A DNA stretch of 64,000 nt from Microglena sp. YARC (lineage: Eukaryota > Chlorophyta > Chlorophyceae > Chlamydomonadales > Chlamydomonadaceae). A program made the translations under genes and the position numbers. The stretch is from positions 1 to 64,000 of the forward strand of contig JAJSRW010001883.1 in the NCBI GenBank assembly GCA_022414725.1, read 5' to 3'. The notes under the pieces were generated by a model. It did no database searches. It had not been told where the DNA came from and saw only the letters and a program-made list of their open reading frames with translations. Below, in pieces: positions 33,173-46,016 of this stretch (position 1 is the first letter of the stretch; the number at the start of each line of letters is the position of its first letter).

Positions 33173-36100
33173 CCTCACAAATCACCACACCATACCACAC
33201 CACACCACACCACACCACAACATAACACGCCACAAAAGGACACAAAATGACAAGGCACAACACAACACAACACAACACAACACAACACAACACAAAACAA
33301 CAAAACTCACCACAACTCACCACAACTCACTACAACTCATCACAAATCACTAAAAATCACCACACCACAGGACACCACACCACAAAATAAACGCCACAAA
33401 AGGACACAAAATGACACAAAAGGACGCGATGGACACAAAACGAAACAACACAGCACAATACAACTCACCACAACTCACCACACCACTCCACACCACACAC
33501 ACCACACCACACACACCACACCACACCACACCTCACCACACCACACCACACCACACCACACCCACACCACACCACACACACACCAACCACACCACACCAC
33601 ACCACACCACACCACACCCTCACCACACCACACCACACCACCACACCACACCACACCACATCTCACCACACCACACCACACTACACCTCACCACGCCGCG
33701 CCTCACCACACCACACACCACACACCACACCACACCACACCACACCACACCACACCACACAGCCTACACCTCGCCACACCACGCCTCACCACACCACACC
33801 ACACCACACCACTCCACACCACATCACACCACCCACACTGCACTGCACCATACCACGCCTCACCACACCACACCACACCCACACCACACCACACCACACC
33901 ACAAAACGACACAAATAACACATAAAAATACAACATGATACGCCACGCCACACCACACCACACCACACCACACCACACCACACCATACCACACCACACCA
34001 CACCACACCACACCACACCACACAACGCTGCACCATACTAGACCACACCACACCACACCACACCATACCCAAATGAAAACCTACACCTCGCTACACCAGG
34101 CCTCACCACACCACACCACACCACACCACACCACATCACACCACACCATACCGCCCCGCACCGCACCATACCACGCCTCACCACACCACACCACACCACA
34201 CCACACCACACCACACCACACCACACCACACACACACCTCACCACACCACACCTCACCACACCCACACCCACACCGCACCACACCCACACCACACCACAC
34301 CACACCACACCTCACCACACACCTCACAACAACACAACACAACACAGCACAACACAACACCACACACCACACCACACCATACCACGACACAAAACGATAC
34401 AAATCATACAAAACAACACGTCATGATACGCCACACAACACCACACCAAACCACACCACACCACACCACACCTCACCACACTGCACCATACTAGGCCACA
34501 CCACACCACACCACACCGCACACCACACCACACCACACCACACCACACCACACCACACCACACCACACACCTCACCATACCGACACCACACCACACCACA
34601 CCACACCACACCACACCACACCACGCTGCACCATACTAGGCCACACCACACCACACCATACCCGAATGAAAACCTAAACCTCGCTACACCAGGCCTCACC
34701 ACACCACACCACACCACACCACATCACACCACACCGCACCGCACCGCACCATACCACGCCTCACCACACCACAGCACACCACACCACTCCACACCACACC
34801 TCACCACACCACGCCTCACCACACCACCACCACACCACACCACACCTCACACACAACCTCACAACTGCAACACAACACAACACCAGCACAACACAACACA
34901 CACCACACACACACCACACCACCCACCACACCGCACCACGCCACACCCATACCACGACACAAAAAACGACACAAATCATACGAAACAACACGTCATGATA
35001 CGCCACACCACACCACACCACACCAAACCACACAACACCACACCACACCTCACCACACTGCACCATACTAGGCCACACCATACCACACCACACACACCAC
35101 ACACCACACCACACCAAACCTCACCACACCATACCACACCACCCACACCACACCACACCAACACCACACCACAGCCACACCACGCCTCACCACACCACAC
35201 ACCACACACCACACCGCACCACACCAAACCGCACCACACCTTACCACACCACACAGCCTACACCTCGGCCACACCACGCCCTCACCACACCACACCACAC
35301 CAACACCACACCACACCACACCACACCACACCACACCACACCCACACACTCCACACCACACCATCACCACCACACCACACTGCACCGCACCATACACACC
35401 ACACACACCACACCACAACCACACCACCAACCACACACACACCACACCCACACCACGCCTCACCACACACCACACACCACACACCACACCACCACCACAC
35501 CGCCACCACACCCTTACCACACCACACAGCCAACACCTCGCCACACCACGCCTCACCACACCACACCACACCACACCACACCACACCACTCCACACCACA
35601 TCACACCACACCACACTGCACCGCACCATACCACGCCTCACTACACCACACCTACACCACACACACCACACCCACACCACACCACACCTACACACACACA
35701 CCTCACCACAACACCACACCTCCAACACACCACCCACACCACCCACAAGCACAACAAAAACCACACCACCACCACACCCTACTGAACACCACACCACACC
35801 ACACCACACCACACCAACCACCACACCACACACACCACACCACACCACACCACACCACACCTCACCTTACGAACTAACACACACCTCACCACACACACAC
35901 CACACCACACGGTTCACCACCATACCACAACACAAAACGACACAAATTGACACAAAAAAAAAAAAAAAAAAAAAACATGATACGCCACGCAACACCACAC
36001 CACACCAAACCACACCACACCACTCCACACCGCACCACACCTATCACCACACCACACCACACCAGGTCACGCTGCACCATACTAGGCCAACACCACACCA

Positions 36101-38575
36101 CACCACACCACACCACAAACCCGAATGAAAACCTACACCTCGGCTACACCAGGCCTCACCACAACACCACACCACACCACATCACACCAACACCAACACT
36201 GCACCGCACCGCACCATACCCACGCCTCACCTCACCTCCCACCCACCGACACCACACCACACCACACACCCACACAGTAACACAACACCCACCACACCAC
36301 AACACAACCTCACCACACCACACAACACCTCACCACAGACACAACACACCACACCACACACTCACCACAACACACAAACACACACACAACACAACGCAAC
36401 ACCACCACCCACACCACCTTACAACAACAACACAACACAACACGCCACCCACACACACCGTACCACACATACCACGACACAAAATGACACAAAACAACAC
36501 GACATGATACGCCACGCAACACCACACCACACCACACCGCACCACCACACACACCACACCACACCACCCACACTGCACCATACTAGGCCACATCACACCA
36601 CACCACACCACACCACACCACACCACACCACACCTCACCACACCACACCACACCACACCACATCACGCCGCGCCTCACCACACACACACACACCACACAC
36701 CACACCCACACCACACCACACCACACACACACCACACCACACCACACCACACCACATAGCCTACACCTCGCCACACCACGCCTCACCACACCACGCCTCA
36801 CCACACCACACCACACCACGCCTCACCACACCACACTGCACCGCACCATACCACGCCTCACCACACCACACCACACCACACCACACCACACCACACCACA
36901 CCACACCTCACCACACACCTCACCACAACACAACACAACAGAACACCACACACCACACCACACCGCACCACACCACACCATACAACGACACAAAACGACA
37001 CAAATCAACACAAAACGACATGTCATGATACGCCACACAACACCACACCACACCACACCGCACCACACCAGACCACAACACAAATTGACACAAAACAACA
37101 CGACATGATACGCCACTCCACACCACACCACACCACACCACACCACACCACACACCACACCACACCACACACCACACCATACCGCACCACACCAGACCAC
37201 AACACAAATCGACACAAAACAACACGACATGATACGCCACGCCACGCCACACCACCACACCTCACCACACCACACCACAGTACACCTCACAACACCACAA
37301 CACAACACAACACAACACACCTCACCACACCACACACCTCCCACCAAACACAACACAACACAACGCCACACACCACACCACACCACCGCCCCCACCACAC
37401 CACACCATACCACGACACAAAATGACACAGAACAAACACGACATGATACGCCACGCAACACCACACCGCACCACACCCACACCACCACCACACCACACCA
37501 CACGTCACACCACACCACACCACATCACGCCGCGCCTCACCACACCACACCACACCACACACCACACCACACCACACCACACCTTACCACACCACACAGC
37601 CTACACCTCGCCACACCACGCCTCACCACACCACGCCTCACCACACCACACCACACCACACTGCACCGCACCATACCACGCCTCACCACACCACACCACA
37701 CCACATCACCACACCAACCACACCTCAACCACACCACACCACACACCACACCACACCACACCACAACCACACCACACCACACCACACCACACTCACCACA
37801 CACCTCACCACAACACAACACAACAGAACACCACACACCACACCCACACACCGCACCACACACCCACCATTACAACGACTCAAAACGACACAAATCGACA
37901 CAAAACAACATGACATGATACGCCACGCAACACCACACCACACCACACTGCACCACACCAGACCACAACACAAATCGACACAAAACAACACGACATGATA
38001 CGCCACTCCACACCACGCCACACCACACCACACACCACACCACACCACACCACACCACACCACACCACACCACACACCACACCACATCGCACCAGCCAGG
38101 CCACAACACAAATCGACACAAAACAACACGACATGATACGCCACACCACACCACACCACACCACACCACACCACACCACACCACACCACGCCTCACCACA
38201 CCACACCACACCACACCACACCACGCCTCGCCTCACCTCACCACACCACACCACACCACACCACACCATACCTCATCACACCACACCACACCACACCACA
38301 CCACACCACACTACACTACACCACACCACACCACACTACACCACACCACACCACACCACACCTCACCACACCACATGCCACGACACAACACGACATGCCA
38401 CAACACAACACACAACACAAATCACCACACCACAACGCAACTCACACAACCACAGCACCAACACAACACAAACGCACCAAAACACACCAAATCACACCAA
38501 AAACACACCAAAACACACCAAAAACACACCAAAACACACCCAAAACACACCAAAAGAGTACCACATCACACCACA
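33173..38575. repeat. (CCACA)n pentanucleotide satellite, 5.4 kb
   Basis: Dominated by CCACA/CACAC pentamers. A recurring ~45-bp spacer of the type ACGACACAAAACGACACAAA then TCATGATACGCCAC appears about ten times at uneven 220-700-bp spacing, giving a loose higher-order structure. Open frames of His/Thr/Pro (plus) or Val/Trp/Cys/Gly (minus) come from the pentamer and are not genes. There are also one 22-A run near 35949 and a CCAAAACACA variant at 38470-38555. Confidence 0.95.
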
Positions 38576-39125
38576 CATAATGGTGTCATATGTATAGGGT
38601 AGCATAGCATGGTATGATGTATACCCTACATGCATGGTTTATTGATATGGTATGACATGGTTGTAGCGTAGCATGGCATGTTATGGTTTATACCTGCAAT
38701 GCATGGTAACTTGTAGTATTGTTGTCGTATAAACATGGTGTGTGGCATAGCATGGTATATTGGTATGGTCTCTCATGGTGCAGCAATAGCATGGCATGTT
38801 ATGGGTTATACCAACATGCATGATTTACAAAGGTATATTGGTGTGGTATGGCATGGATGTAGCATGGCATGTATGGTTTAAACCTACATGCATGTTAGCA
38901 TGGTAGTTATGGTGTGTGCTATGGCATGGGTAGTATAGCATGGCATGGTATGGTATGGTGTATTCCAGCATGCATGATACAATGTCTAATGGTGTGGTAT
39001 GGCATGGTGTAGCATAGCATGGTATGGTTTGTACCTACCTGCATAGTATATTGGTATGGCATGGCATGGTGCAGCATAGCATGGCATGGCATGGTTTATA
39101 TATATTATATGTTGTATGTATGCTT
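38576..39125. repeat. GCATGGTATGG-type minisatellite, block 3
   Basis: Same family as 28151-28490 and 32201-32450, with more indels. It ends in TTTATATATATTATATG. Confidence 0.8.
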
Positions 39126-39291
39126 CAGGCCTCTGATGACCCCCCTAGGTTCCATGTGTCTCATTGTACATTAGTTTGTCTCTCTCCATCTGTGCTGCTG
39201 ATCCCAACAAACTCTGCACCCAAACAGTTGGCTCGTAGTTGGAGTGCGCATGACTAGAGATATCAGCATTGCAGCGGTCATGATCCTTCTC
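39126..39291. other. Unassigned spacer
   Basis: About 165 bp of non-repetitive sequence between the minisatellite and repeat F copy 2. Nothing recognised. Confidence 0.4.
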
Positions 39292-40730
39292 AAAAGTTTT
39301 CAAATGTTGTGTAGCTTATTCTGCTATTAGTACCTACTTACTCCACTACTTTTGAAACTCCCAGCCTTCCTCCTCTCACTTTCTCGCATTCTGCACATCA
39401 ACTATTTCTCGACTTTTTGCCCCATGTCCTGCGCGTGACTTCTAATGTGTTCAGGGTTTAGTTGCTTAGTGGTTTGAATGCCAGCGGTTGACCATAATTC
39501 AGATGCCACGTGTCCAGGCTGTCGAGACTATGTGTTCAATCCTGCGCACGCCAGGGACACGCCCAGCGGACTCTACAACCTCATTGGCAAAACACGTGTC
39601 CGACCGCAAATCACACTGCGAAATCGTAATACGATGTTGTATAAGGCAACAAGCGGCTTGTGTCCTGGGGTCCCGAATGAATTGCCATAAATGTGGGGAT
39701 TGAAGCCACATCAAGCTTGTATGCAGCTGACCGAACAAATTCAAATATACCTCTAATTGGTTACATTTCCTGTGCATCAACTGCTTGCAAATAAAGTCCA
39801 TCTACAAGACAGTCCAGGCACGTTTAATACTCCTTCAAATTTAACAACCCTACAAAATGTCAATTGTCGTAGTAAATGAAGCTACATCCATCGATTCAAT
39901 TCAACTAAATCCAAATGTATTGAATTCAAATGAATACAATTCAAATCAATTAAATGCATTCAAATCAAGTCAGTACAACACAATTTTGATTCTATCAAAT
40001 TAATTAAATCAATTTTAATTAATTAATTAATTAATTAACTAATTCATACAATTAAATTTAATTGATAATTAATTAAATATAATTTAATTAGTTAGTTAAT
40101 TAATCAATTAATGAATAACTTATAATTAATCAAACAGTTAAACTTAATTTGATACATTCATTGTAATCTTATTATTCATTAATTAATACAATTTATTTAT
40201 TTAATTAAACAATTCTACAATAATAAAATTATACAATTAACATTTTAATTAAATACAGATTATTTCAAACATTTTCATTCGGGACGCGCCTCCAGGCGCC
40301 CTTTATTAGAAGAGGGATTAGCCCCATTAAAATGTCCGTCCGTCCGTTAGTCCGTCCGTGTGTCACAAACCATTTTTTCAGGGTTTTATGAAAAACATCA
40401 AAAAGTTGAACATTCTATATTTTTGATGCAATTAATAAGACATATTTTATACCGGACAAATTCTGACCAGAGCACATATGAGCATCGCAATTGCACGAAA
40501 AAGGAGCTCAGGTTGGGCCAAAATGCTACAATTAACGGTTAATAATTTGATTTCAGGGTGTTTTGACCTAACATTTTCAAATTTGAACAAACTAAAACAT
40601 GGTGCGCATACATAGGTTGGAGCAGAATTGTCATCAAAAATTGGAGGCGAAACATGTAAGCATCACAATGGACGAAACAATCCCCTAGGGCACTAGTGCT
40701 ATAATTAGCCCTCGGACCCCACCTCAGGGC
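39292..40730. repeat. Dispersed repeat F plus E, copy 2
   Basis: Direct copy of 30191-31660. The F part runs 39292-40370 and the E part about 40425-40730 (ATGAGCATCGCAATTGCACG, GAGGCGAAACATGTAAGCAT, CCCTAGGGCACTAG). A GTCCGTCCGTCCGTTAGTCC run at 40334 marks the join; copy 1 has GTTTGTTTGTTTGTCC there. Confidence 0.8.
39478..39690 (+). pseudogene. Coding-like fragment in repeat F with Cys pair, copy 2
   Basis: 70 codons open: DATCPGCRDYVFNPAHARDT, GLYNLIGKTRVRPQITLRNR, MLYKATSGLCPGVPNELP. Compared with copy 1, several differences are conservative and the CxxC is kept, so the parent element probably coded for protein. Family unknown. Confidence 0.4.
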
Positions 40731-41384
40731 GTGCCGTGCGCTGGGCAGGGGCGGGGGCCACCGGTCGGGGGCGCGGGGCAGGGTCGGGCGGGGCCGGGGG
40801 GCACCGGGCGGGGGCAGTGGCGGAGGCAGGGGCAAGCCACGCCACCTGCCGCTGGCCAAAAAACCCGTTCAGGAGGACGGGACCGTTCACGTCTGGGCTG
40901 GGCCGAAACATGCAATACCTTTAAACAAATTCCGTAAAAATCAACCAGACACCTGATTGGCCTCATTTTTCTTGCATCAAATTCTAAAAACATAATTCAA
41001 TCTACATACATGCATTTTATTACAGAACAGAAATAGTTAAATACTGCTTAAATCAACAACCCTTCAAAAACCTATATTTCGTTACACTTTATAGTTAACA
41101 ATGCAAAAATCATTCAATCGATTTATTGGAATTCAATTAATTGAAAAGCATCCAGGCGGCCTTCAATTTTATCCTATTCGAATTGATACAATTTAAAGCA
41201 ATAACATGCATTCAAATCACGTTAATTAAATTAAATGGAAAGGAATAAATCGAATTAAAATAACACAACATTAAATTCAATTAATTAAAATACATTGACT
41301 TAAGGATTCGAATCATTTCATTCGGGTACGCGTAACTCGCCTCCAGGCCCTTAATGATGAGAATGGCTTGATTCCCTTTACATC
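40731..41384. repeat. GC-rich tract, then a partial F-like AT-rich segment
   Basis: 40731-40860 is a GGGGC-rich block with no gene recognised. 40900-41384 carries AT-rich and CTCGCCTCCAGGCCCTTAAT-like sequence diverged from repeat F. Confidence 0.45.
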
Positions 41385-41797
41385 TGCCTTACATTAAGGC
41401 AGGATCAGATTGCGTTCTATAGCACAGTTTAGAATGGGTTCCCATTGACTGAACACAGAAAGAATGAGGGTGGTGGATAGAGCACACATCCCTCGTTCAA
41501 TGAGACACTGTCAAATGTGTGGGTTCCAAAAACCTGAGGATGAAATGCATATGTTTGAGTGCCCTTTTTATAATGATATTCGCCTCCGCTACCAGAAAGC
41601 TGTTTTACAGATATTATATAGGCATGTCCATGAGGATACCGACTTAACCGTATGGAATGTGGAATTCTGCGATTCCACATTCAGAAGCTTTATGAATGGA
41701 AATGGCACTAAGACTTTCTGGAGCAACCTAGCCGACCATCTTTCTCCTTGTAGAAGAGCAACACAGGAAGCCCTGGACTGCTTAGTGGCGCCGTAAT
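41385..41797 (+). mobile_element. LINE C-terminal fragment with CCHC-type zinc knuckle
   Basis: Plus strand. RMRVVDRAHIPRSMRHCQMC, then GFQKPEDEMHMFECPFYNDI and RLRYQKAV give a C-x2-C...H...C knuckle of the kind that closes L1-like algal LINE ORF2. The stop is at 41794-41796. The first part, 41385-41463, is frame-disrupted. It could be the missing C terminus of the clade at 25459-26815. Confidence 0.75.
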
Positions 41798-42085
41798 TTA
41801 TTATCCTTTTTTTTCTTCTTGTGACTTCTCATTTGTTAGCTTCTTACCTCCGCCACTGTAAGTGGTTGAGATCTGGGTCCTGCTCTAGGGGGTTTAATAC
41901 CCTACGCCACCAAAACGTGGTTGGGAGTTTGGTTTTGTTTGTCCTCGACACCACCCCCTAATGTGAATGGGGTTTTTTGCTTTGTGGGGTGCTTTTTCTT
42001 TTTTGTTTAAAGCACAGAGTCTCATACACCCTTGGCGGTGTCAAGCGTAAGACTTGAACATTTACATGTAATGCTAATGTAACAG
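41798..42085 (+). repeat. LINE 3' UTR
   Basis: T-rich sequence following the stop, with TTTTTTTTCTTCTTG and repeated G/T strings, up to a T-repeat copy that starts near 42085. No gene. Confidence 0.5.
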
Positions 42086-42218
42086 GTTTGTGGGGGTGCC
42101 TTCTAAACCCTCGAGCTACCGTGTTATAAAATTGGATGGTCGGCAGGCTGTGCTGCTGTCCAGTCTCGGCAGTGATTTGCTGAGTTTATGTAAGGAACCC
42201 TCTCTCTCTCTCTCGTCT

Positions 42219-42291
<73 letters not shown>

Positions 42292-43263
42292 CTCTCTCAT
42301 CTCTCTCGAATATACCCTCTCTTCTCAGAATAGATCTCGGCATTGATTTTTTGCTGAGTACCGTATGTAACAATATCCTCTCTTGAATAGGTGTTGTTTC
42401 ACTGCTAGGACATGATGCCCCTTTAATCTTTCTTGGAAATCCGTTTGACTCTTGACCTGTTTGATTGCTCTCTCGTGCCCTCTCTCCGTCTTTAGCTTGA
42501 TGTGTTTCTTGACAGATAGGCTATGGACTCTCTTAGCTTTTCTCCGCTGGTCTTGGTCTGTCGCTCTTCCACACGCTTTTTGTCGTGTTAGTAGTTCTGC
42601 TTAGGTTGTTAAGTGTCCTTTCTTAGCTGTGCTTTTCCTTGTGGCGTTTTGGCTGACGGCTTGGTCTTGTGTTTGCCTTTAGATACGTCCTCTTGTAGAA
42701 TCTCGCTTGTTAGGCCTCGGCAACTCTCATCCCTTCTACTATGTACACTTAATTCGCTAGTCTCACTCTGCCTTGGTAGTTCGCTTTGCTTGTTGTCAAG
42801 CCTTTTAATTTGCTCTTTCGTACGCTTTTTGGAGGTTACCTCCTGGACCAGGTTCTGAGGGGTATGTTGCCCAAACCCTCACAGTTATAAAACTGTCCAG
42901 CTGCCCCGGCGCTGTTCAGTCTCGGCATTGATTTTGGCTGAGTATGTAACAATATCCTCTCTCTCGAATTCCTTGGGTGGTTTTTTAGTTTTTTTCGTTC
43001 GGCCTTCCTCGCTTGTGGTTGGTGGGCTTGGTGTCCTGGATTGCTTACCTTTGCATCCCTCCCCTTTCCGCTCTCCTTTCCGCCTCTAGTTTGTTTCCTT
43101 TTTTTGGACTTGACCTAAGTTTGTTTTCAACAGGTTTGCGGGGTCGCTGCCTTCAAAAACCCTTGATGCTTCCGTGTTATAAAATTTGGTGGTCGGCAGG
43201 CTGTGCAGCTGTCCAGTCTCGGCGGTGATTTGCTGAGTTTATGTAACGTACCCTCTCTCTCTC

Positions 43264-43296
<33 letters not shown>

Positions 43297-43330
43297 CTCT
43301 CGAATCCTAAAGTGATTGGATTGTGTCAAG
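42086..43330 (+). repeat. LINE tail repeats with (CT)n runs
   Basis: 42086-42205 and 43010-43260 match the right part of repeat T (GTTATAAAATTGGATGGTCG, GTCCAGTCTCGGCAGTGATT, GTTTATGTAA). 42842-42965 is a diverged copy (GTTCAGTCTCGGCATTGATT). Each ends in CT runs: 42200-42315 is about 110 bp and 43252-43303 about 50 bp. 42420-42840 between them is T-rich with no recognised protein. Confidence 0.65.
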
Positions 43331-43399
43331 TGTCAACACCATGCAACACCACAAGTCAAAAGCATGGAGGAGCCTTAAGCTTCCTGGGGTTATATTCAG
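43331..43399. other. Short unassigned spacer
   Basis: Non-repetitive flank of the MITE at 43408. Nothing recognised. Confidence 0.3.
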
Positions 43400-43407
43400 G
43401 GTAGGAC

Positions 43408-43602
43408 CAGGGTACTTCAAATGGCCAAATTGGCCAGCGCTTTAGCGCACTTGAAAACAAAAAAACTGCGCTTTGTAGTGCAAAAGCGCAAAAAATTGCT
43501 TGCTGCGCCACAGGGAGTTGCAAAAAAACTGCGCTTAAAGCGCAGAGGGGGTCAAAAAGTCAGCGCTCAAAAGCGCAAAAGCGCGCGCTTTGAATTACCC
43601 TG
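43408..43602. mobile_element. hAT-type MITE (family M2), copy 1, perfect 8-bp target duplication
   Basis: 195 bp. Ends CAGGGTACTTCAAA and TTTGAATTACCCTG are inverted (13 of 14). GGTAGGAC occurs at 43400-43407 and again at 43603-43610. The interior is rich in AAAGCGC/GCGCTTT palindromes. No coding capacity beyond a compositional Lys-rich frame. Confidence 0.9.
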
Positions 43603-43610
43603 GGTAGGAC

Positions 43611-44189
43611 TAAGGCCTCCCTGAAATGCGCTGGCAATACCAGAACTCTGTTTTTACCGTTCCGGTGCACTTACTGGGCCATTCTGAACACCGCATTTTC
43701 TTGTTTTGTCAAAAAAAATCCGGTTTGGCGAATTATACTTACTTATAATTTTACTAGGGTTGTATGTATACGCAGTGGTGTCCTTCACTTCACGTCCTAA
43801 GAGTGGCACATTACTCGGATGTAACAATTTGAGTTGTATGTATGTTACAGTCCAGGGGTAGACCAAATAGGCAAAAGGGACTTGCCCAACCGTGATAGGA
43901 AGGGATTAAAAAGATAAAGCATTGATGAGCTGAACCCAAACAATCGATTTACCGTTGGGGGGGCTGAGTTCGTGCTACATTCATCATTTAATTCTACAAT
44001 ATAATTATATTATCATCTCATCTGGGTTATTAGTGTTGTCAGGGAGCCAATTTCAATTTCAATTTCATTCCAATTATCAGGGAGCCAGGCACGCCACCAT
44101 AGCCTGCACGTATCGATTTTGGTTGGGGCTATGATCTTACATAGGATGTGCACCCACATTCAAAGTCAAGGCACTTGCCTGATACCCTA
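43611..44189. other. Unassigned sequence
   Basis: About 580 bp, AT-rich in parts, with short open frames only. It includes a small direct repeat around TTTCAATTTCAATTTCATT (44050) and two AGGGAGCCA strings at 44041 and 44079. I see no gene. Confidence 0.4.
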
Positions 44190-44333
44190 CGGCAGCCTAA
44201 ACCCTGTTCAGGTTGTTAAACAGGTGTCCAGGGTGTTAAACACCCGGTATACATACATTCATTTGGTAGAACGTGTAGTTGTTGGAAAGGTGCTGAACAC
44301 CTGTTTAACAACCTGAACAGGTACAGGCTGTCG
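44190..44333. mobile_element. Small TA-flanked inverted-repeat element
   Basis: A perfect 25-bp inverted pair, CCTGTTCAGGTTGTTAAACA plus GGTGT at 44203-44227 against 44297-44321, is extended imperfectly to CGGCAGCC...GGCTGTCG at the ends. TA flanks both sides (44188-44189, 44334-44335). A TA target and short TIRs suit a Tc1/mariner-type MITE. Confidence 0.55.
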
Positions 44334-44479
44334 TAGGTATACTGAGGAGCCGTAAGCCTTTAGCCATCAGTAGTTCAAGTTCAACATTGAAATAATGTTT
44401 TATTTCTTTTTTATTATGATGACGAGAACGATTAAATCATCCTTGTGCTTAACTAACAACGAAAAATAATAACGGGGAA

Positions 44480-44680
44480 TATATATTAGATGACAGTAAT
44501 ACATTACCACTGATGACAGAAATATATAACAGATGAAAGTGTCACAGTATGACAGATGACAGAAACATATCACTGGTGACAGTATCACTGATGACAGAAA
44601 TATCTCACAGATGACAGTATCACAGTATCACAGATGACAGAAATATATCACAGATGACAGTATCACCGATACAATGAACA
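44480..44680. repeat. ACAGATGACAG minisatellite
   Basis: Eight or so irregular units combining CAGATGACAG, TATCAC and AAATATATCAC. Confidence 0.75.
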
Positions 44681-44730
44681 TTGTCACGGAGGAGTGGAGG
44701 ATACTAAAATCCTATAAAATAAAATATTTG

Positions 44731-45664
44731 CAATGTTTATTTTTTTGGCTACGTGTAGCACAGTTTCTTTTTAGCGATGGGTCGCTATTGGCGCTGAAAC
44801 CCATCGCTTTCGAGATTGGCCTGGCGACGAAAGCGATTTGAGCGATGCAGCTATATCTGGCCAGCCCAGCAGCGATATCTGGCCAGCCCAGCAGCGATAT
44901 CTGGCCAGCCCAGCAGCTATATCTGGCCAGCCCAGCAGCGATATCTGGCCACCCGCAGCTATATCTGGCCAGCCCAGCTATATCTGCTTATATTGGCAGC
45001 CAGCAGCAAGCTATTCTGGCCAGTCCCAGCAGCTATATCTGGCCAGCCCAGCAGGCAGCTATAATCTGGCCAGCCCCAGCAGAGAGCTATATCTGGCCAG
45101 CCCGAGCATCATATATCCCAGCCCAGCAGAGCTATTTCTGGCCAGCCCAGCAGCTATACCTGGCCAGCCCAGCAGAGCTATATCTGGCCAGCCCAGCAGC
45201 TATATCTGGCCAGCCCAGCACCTATATCTGGCCAGCCCAGCAGCTATATCTGGCCAGCCCAGCAGCTATATCTGGCCAGCCCAGCACCTTACATCTGGCC
45301 AGCCCAGCAGCTATATCTGGCCAGCCCAGCAAGCTATATCTGGCCAGCCCAGCACCTATATCTGGCCAGCCCAGCAGCTATATCTGGCCAGCCCAGCACC
45401 TATATCTGGCCAGCCCAGCAGCTATATCTGGCCAGCCCAGCAGCTATATCTGGCCAGCCCAGCACCTATATCTGGCCAGCCCAGCGGCTTCTACTCAGCT
45501 CCCTTTCCCCGTAGTTAGGCCAGACCTGAAGCTAGCTAGTGCGTTTTTTTCTGAAAGGCGATGTGATAGGCAGTCCAATGCAGCTTCAAGTTTGGGCTTG
45601 ACCCAGTGGCTGGCTATTGGAGCTGGCGGTTAGCTGCCATGAGTAGCCCAAAAAAGAAACAGTG
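44731..45664. mobile_element. M1-family MITE expanded by an internal 22-bp minisatellite
   Basis: The left end, CAATGTTTATTTTTTTGGCT then ACGTGTAGCA, and the right end, GTAGCCCAAAAAAGAAACAG then TG, match M1 ends. Inside, 44845-45483 is about 28 units of AGCTATATCTGGCCAGCCCA then GC, with AGCGATATC and CACCTATATC variants. The flanks show no convincing target duplication, so the ends may come from two copies. The Ser/Gln/Ala/Ile-rich open frames (226 and 262 codons) are read through the minisatellite. Confidence 0.65.
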
Positions 45665-45806
45665 AATAAATCGATGGAGCGCTTTGACTCACACATATTT
45701 TCTTTTCGGCTATGACCAGCAGCTACTAGGCAGCTCCCCTGGCTGACTATCTATCCAGCCAATGCTAAAGCAACGTAGCGAATCTGGAAGCTGAAACAAT
45801 CACAAT
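45665..45806. repeat. M1-family single arm
   Basis: TTTTCTTTTCGGCTATGACC then AGCAGCTACTAGGCAGCTCC is one M1 arm without a recognisable partner before the M2 insertion. Confidence 0.55.
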
Positions 45807-45993
45807 CAGGGTACTTCAAATGGCCAAATTGGCTAGCACTTTAGCGCACTTGAAAACAAAAAAACTGCGCTTTGTAGTGCAAAAAGCGCAAAAATTGCTT
45901 GCAGCGCCCACAAGGGGTTGCGAAAAACTGTGCTTAAAGCGCAGAGGGGGTCAAAAAGTCAGCGCTCAAAAGCGCGCGCTTTGAATTACCCTG
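45807..45993. mobile_element. hAT-type MITE (family M2), copy 2
   Basis: 187 bp, about 95% like 43408-43602, with the same CAGGGTACTTCAAA and TTTGAATTACCCTG ends. The flanks are ATCACAAT (45799-45806) and ATCACGAT (45994-46001), an 8-bp target duplication with one change. Confidence 0.9.
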
Positions 45994-46016
45994 ATCACGA
46001 TAAGGCAATACTCCAA

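Noticed and set aside
33411..38600. His/Thr-rich plus-strand and Val/Trp/Cys/Gly-rich minus-strand frames
   Set aside because: Translations of the CCACA pentamer, open because the pentamer has no stop in any frame.
40731..40937. Gly/Arg/Pro-rich frames as a small protein
   Set aside because: All six frames are open or nearly so because of GGGGC-rich composition. No start context or conserved motif.
43421..43624. Lys/Arg-rich 67-codon frame
   Set aside because: Lies wholly in the M2 MITE; the basic composition comes from AAAGCGC palindromes.
44838..45633. 226- and 262-codon frames with ISGQPSSYIWPAQ-type repeats as a structural repeat protein
   Set aside because: The 22-bp unit is not a multiple of three. 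The frames are mere read-through, and the array sits inside a MITE.
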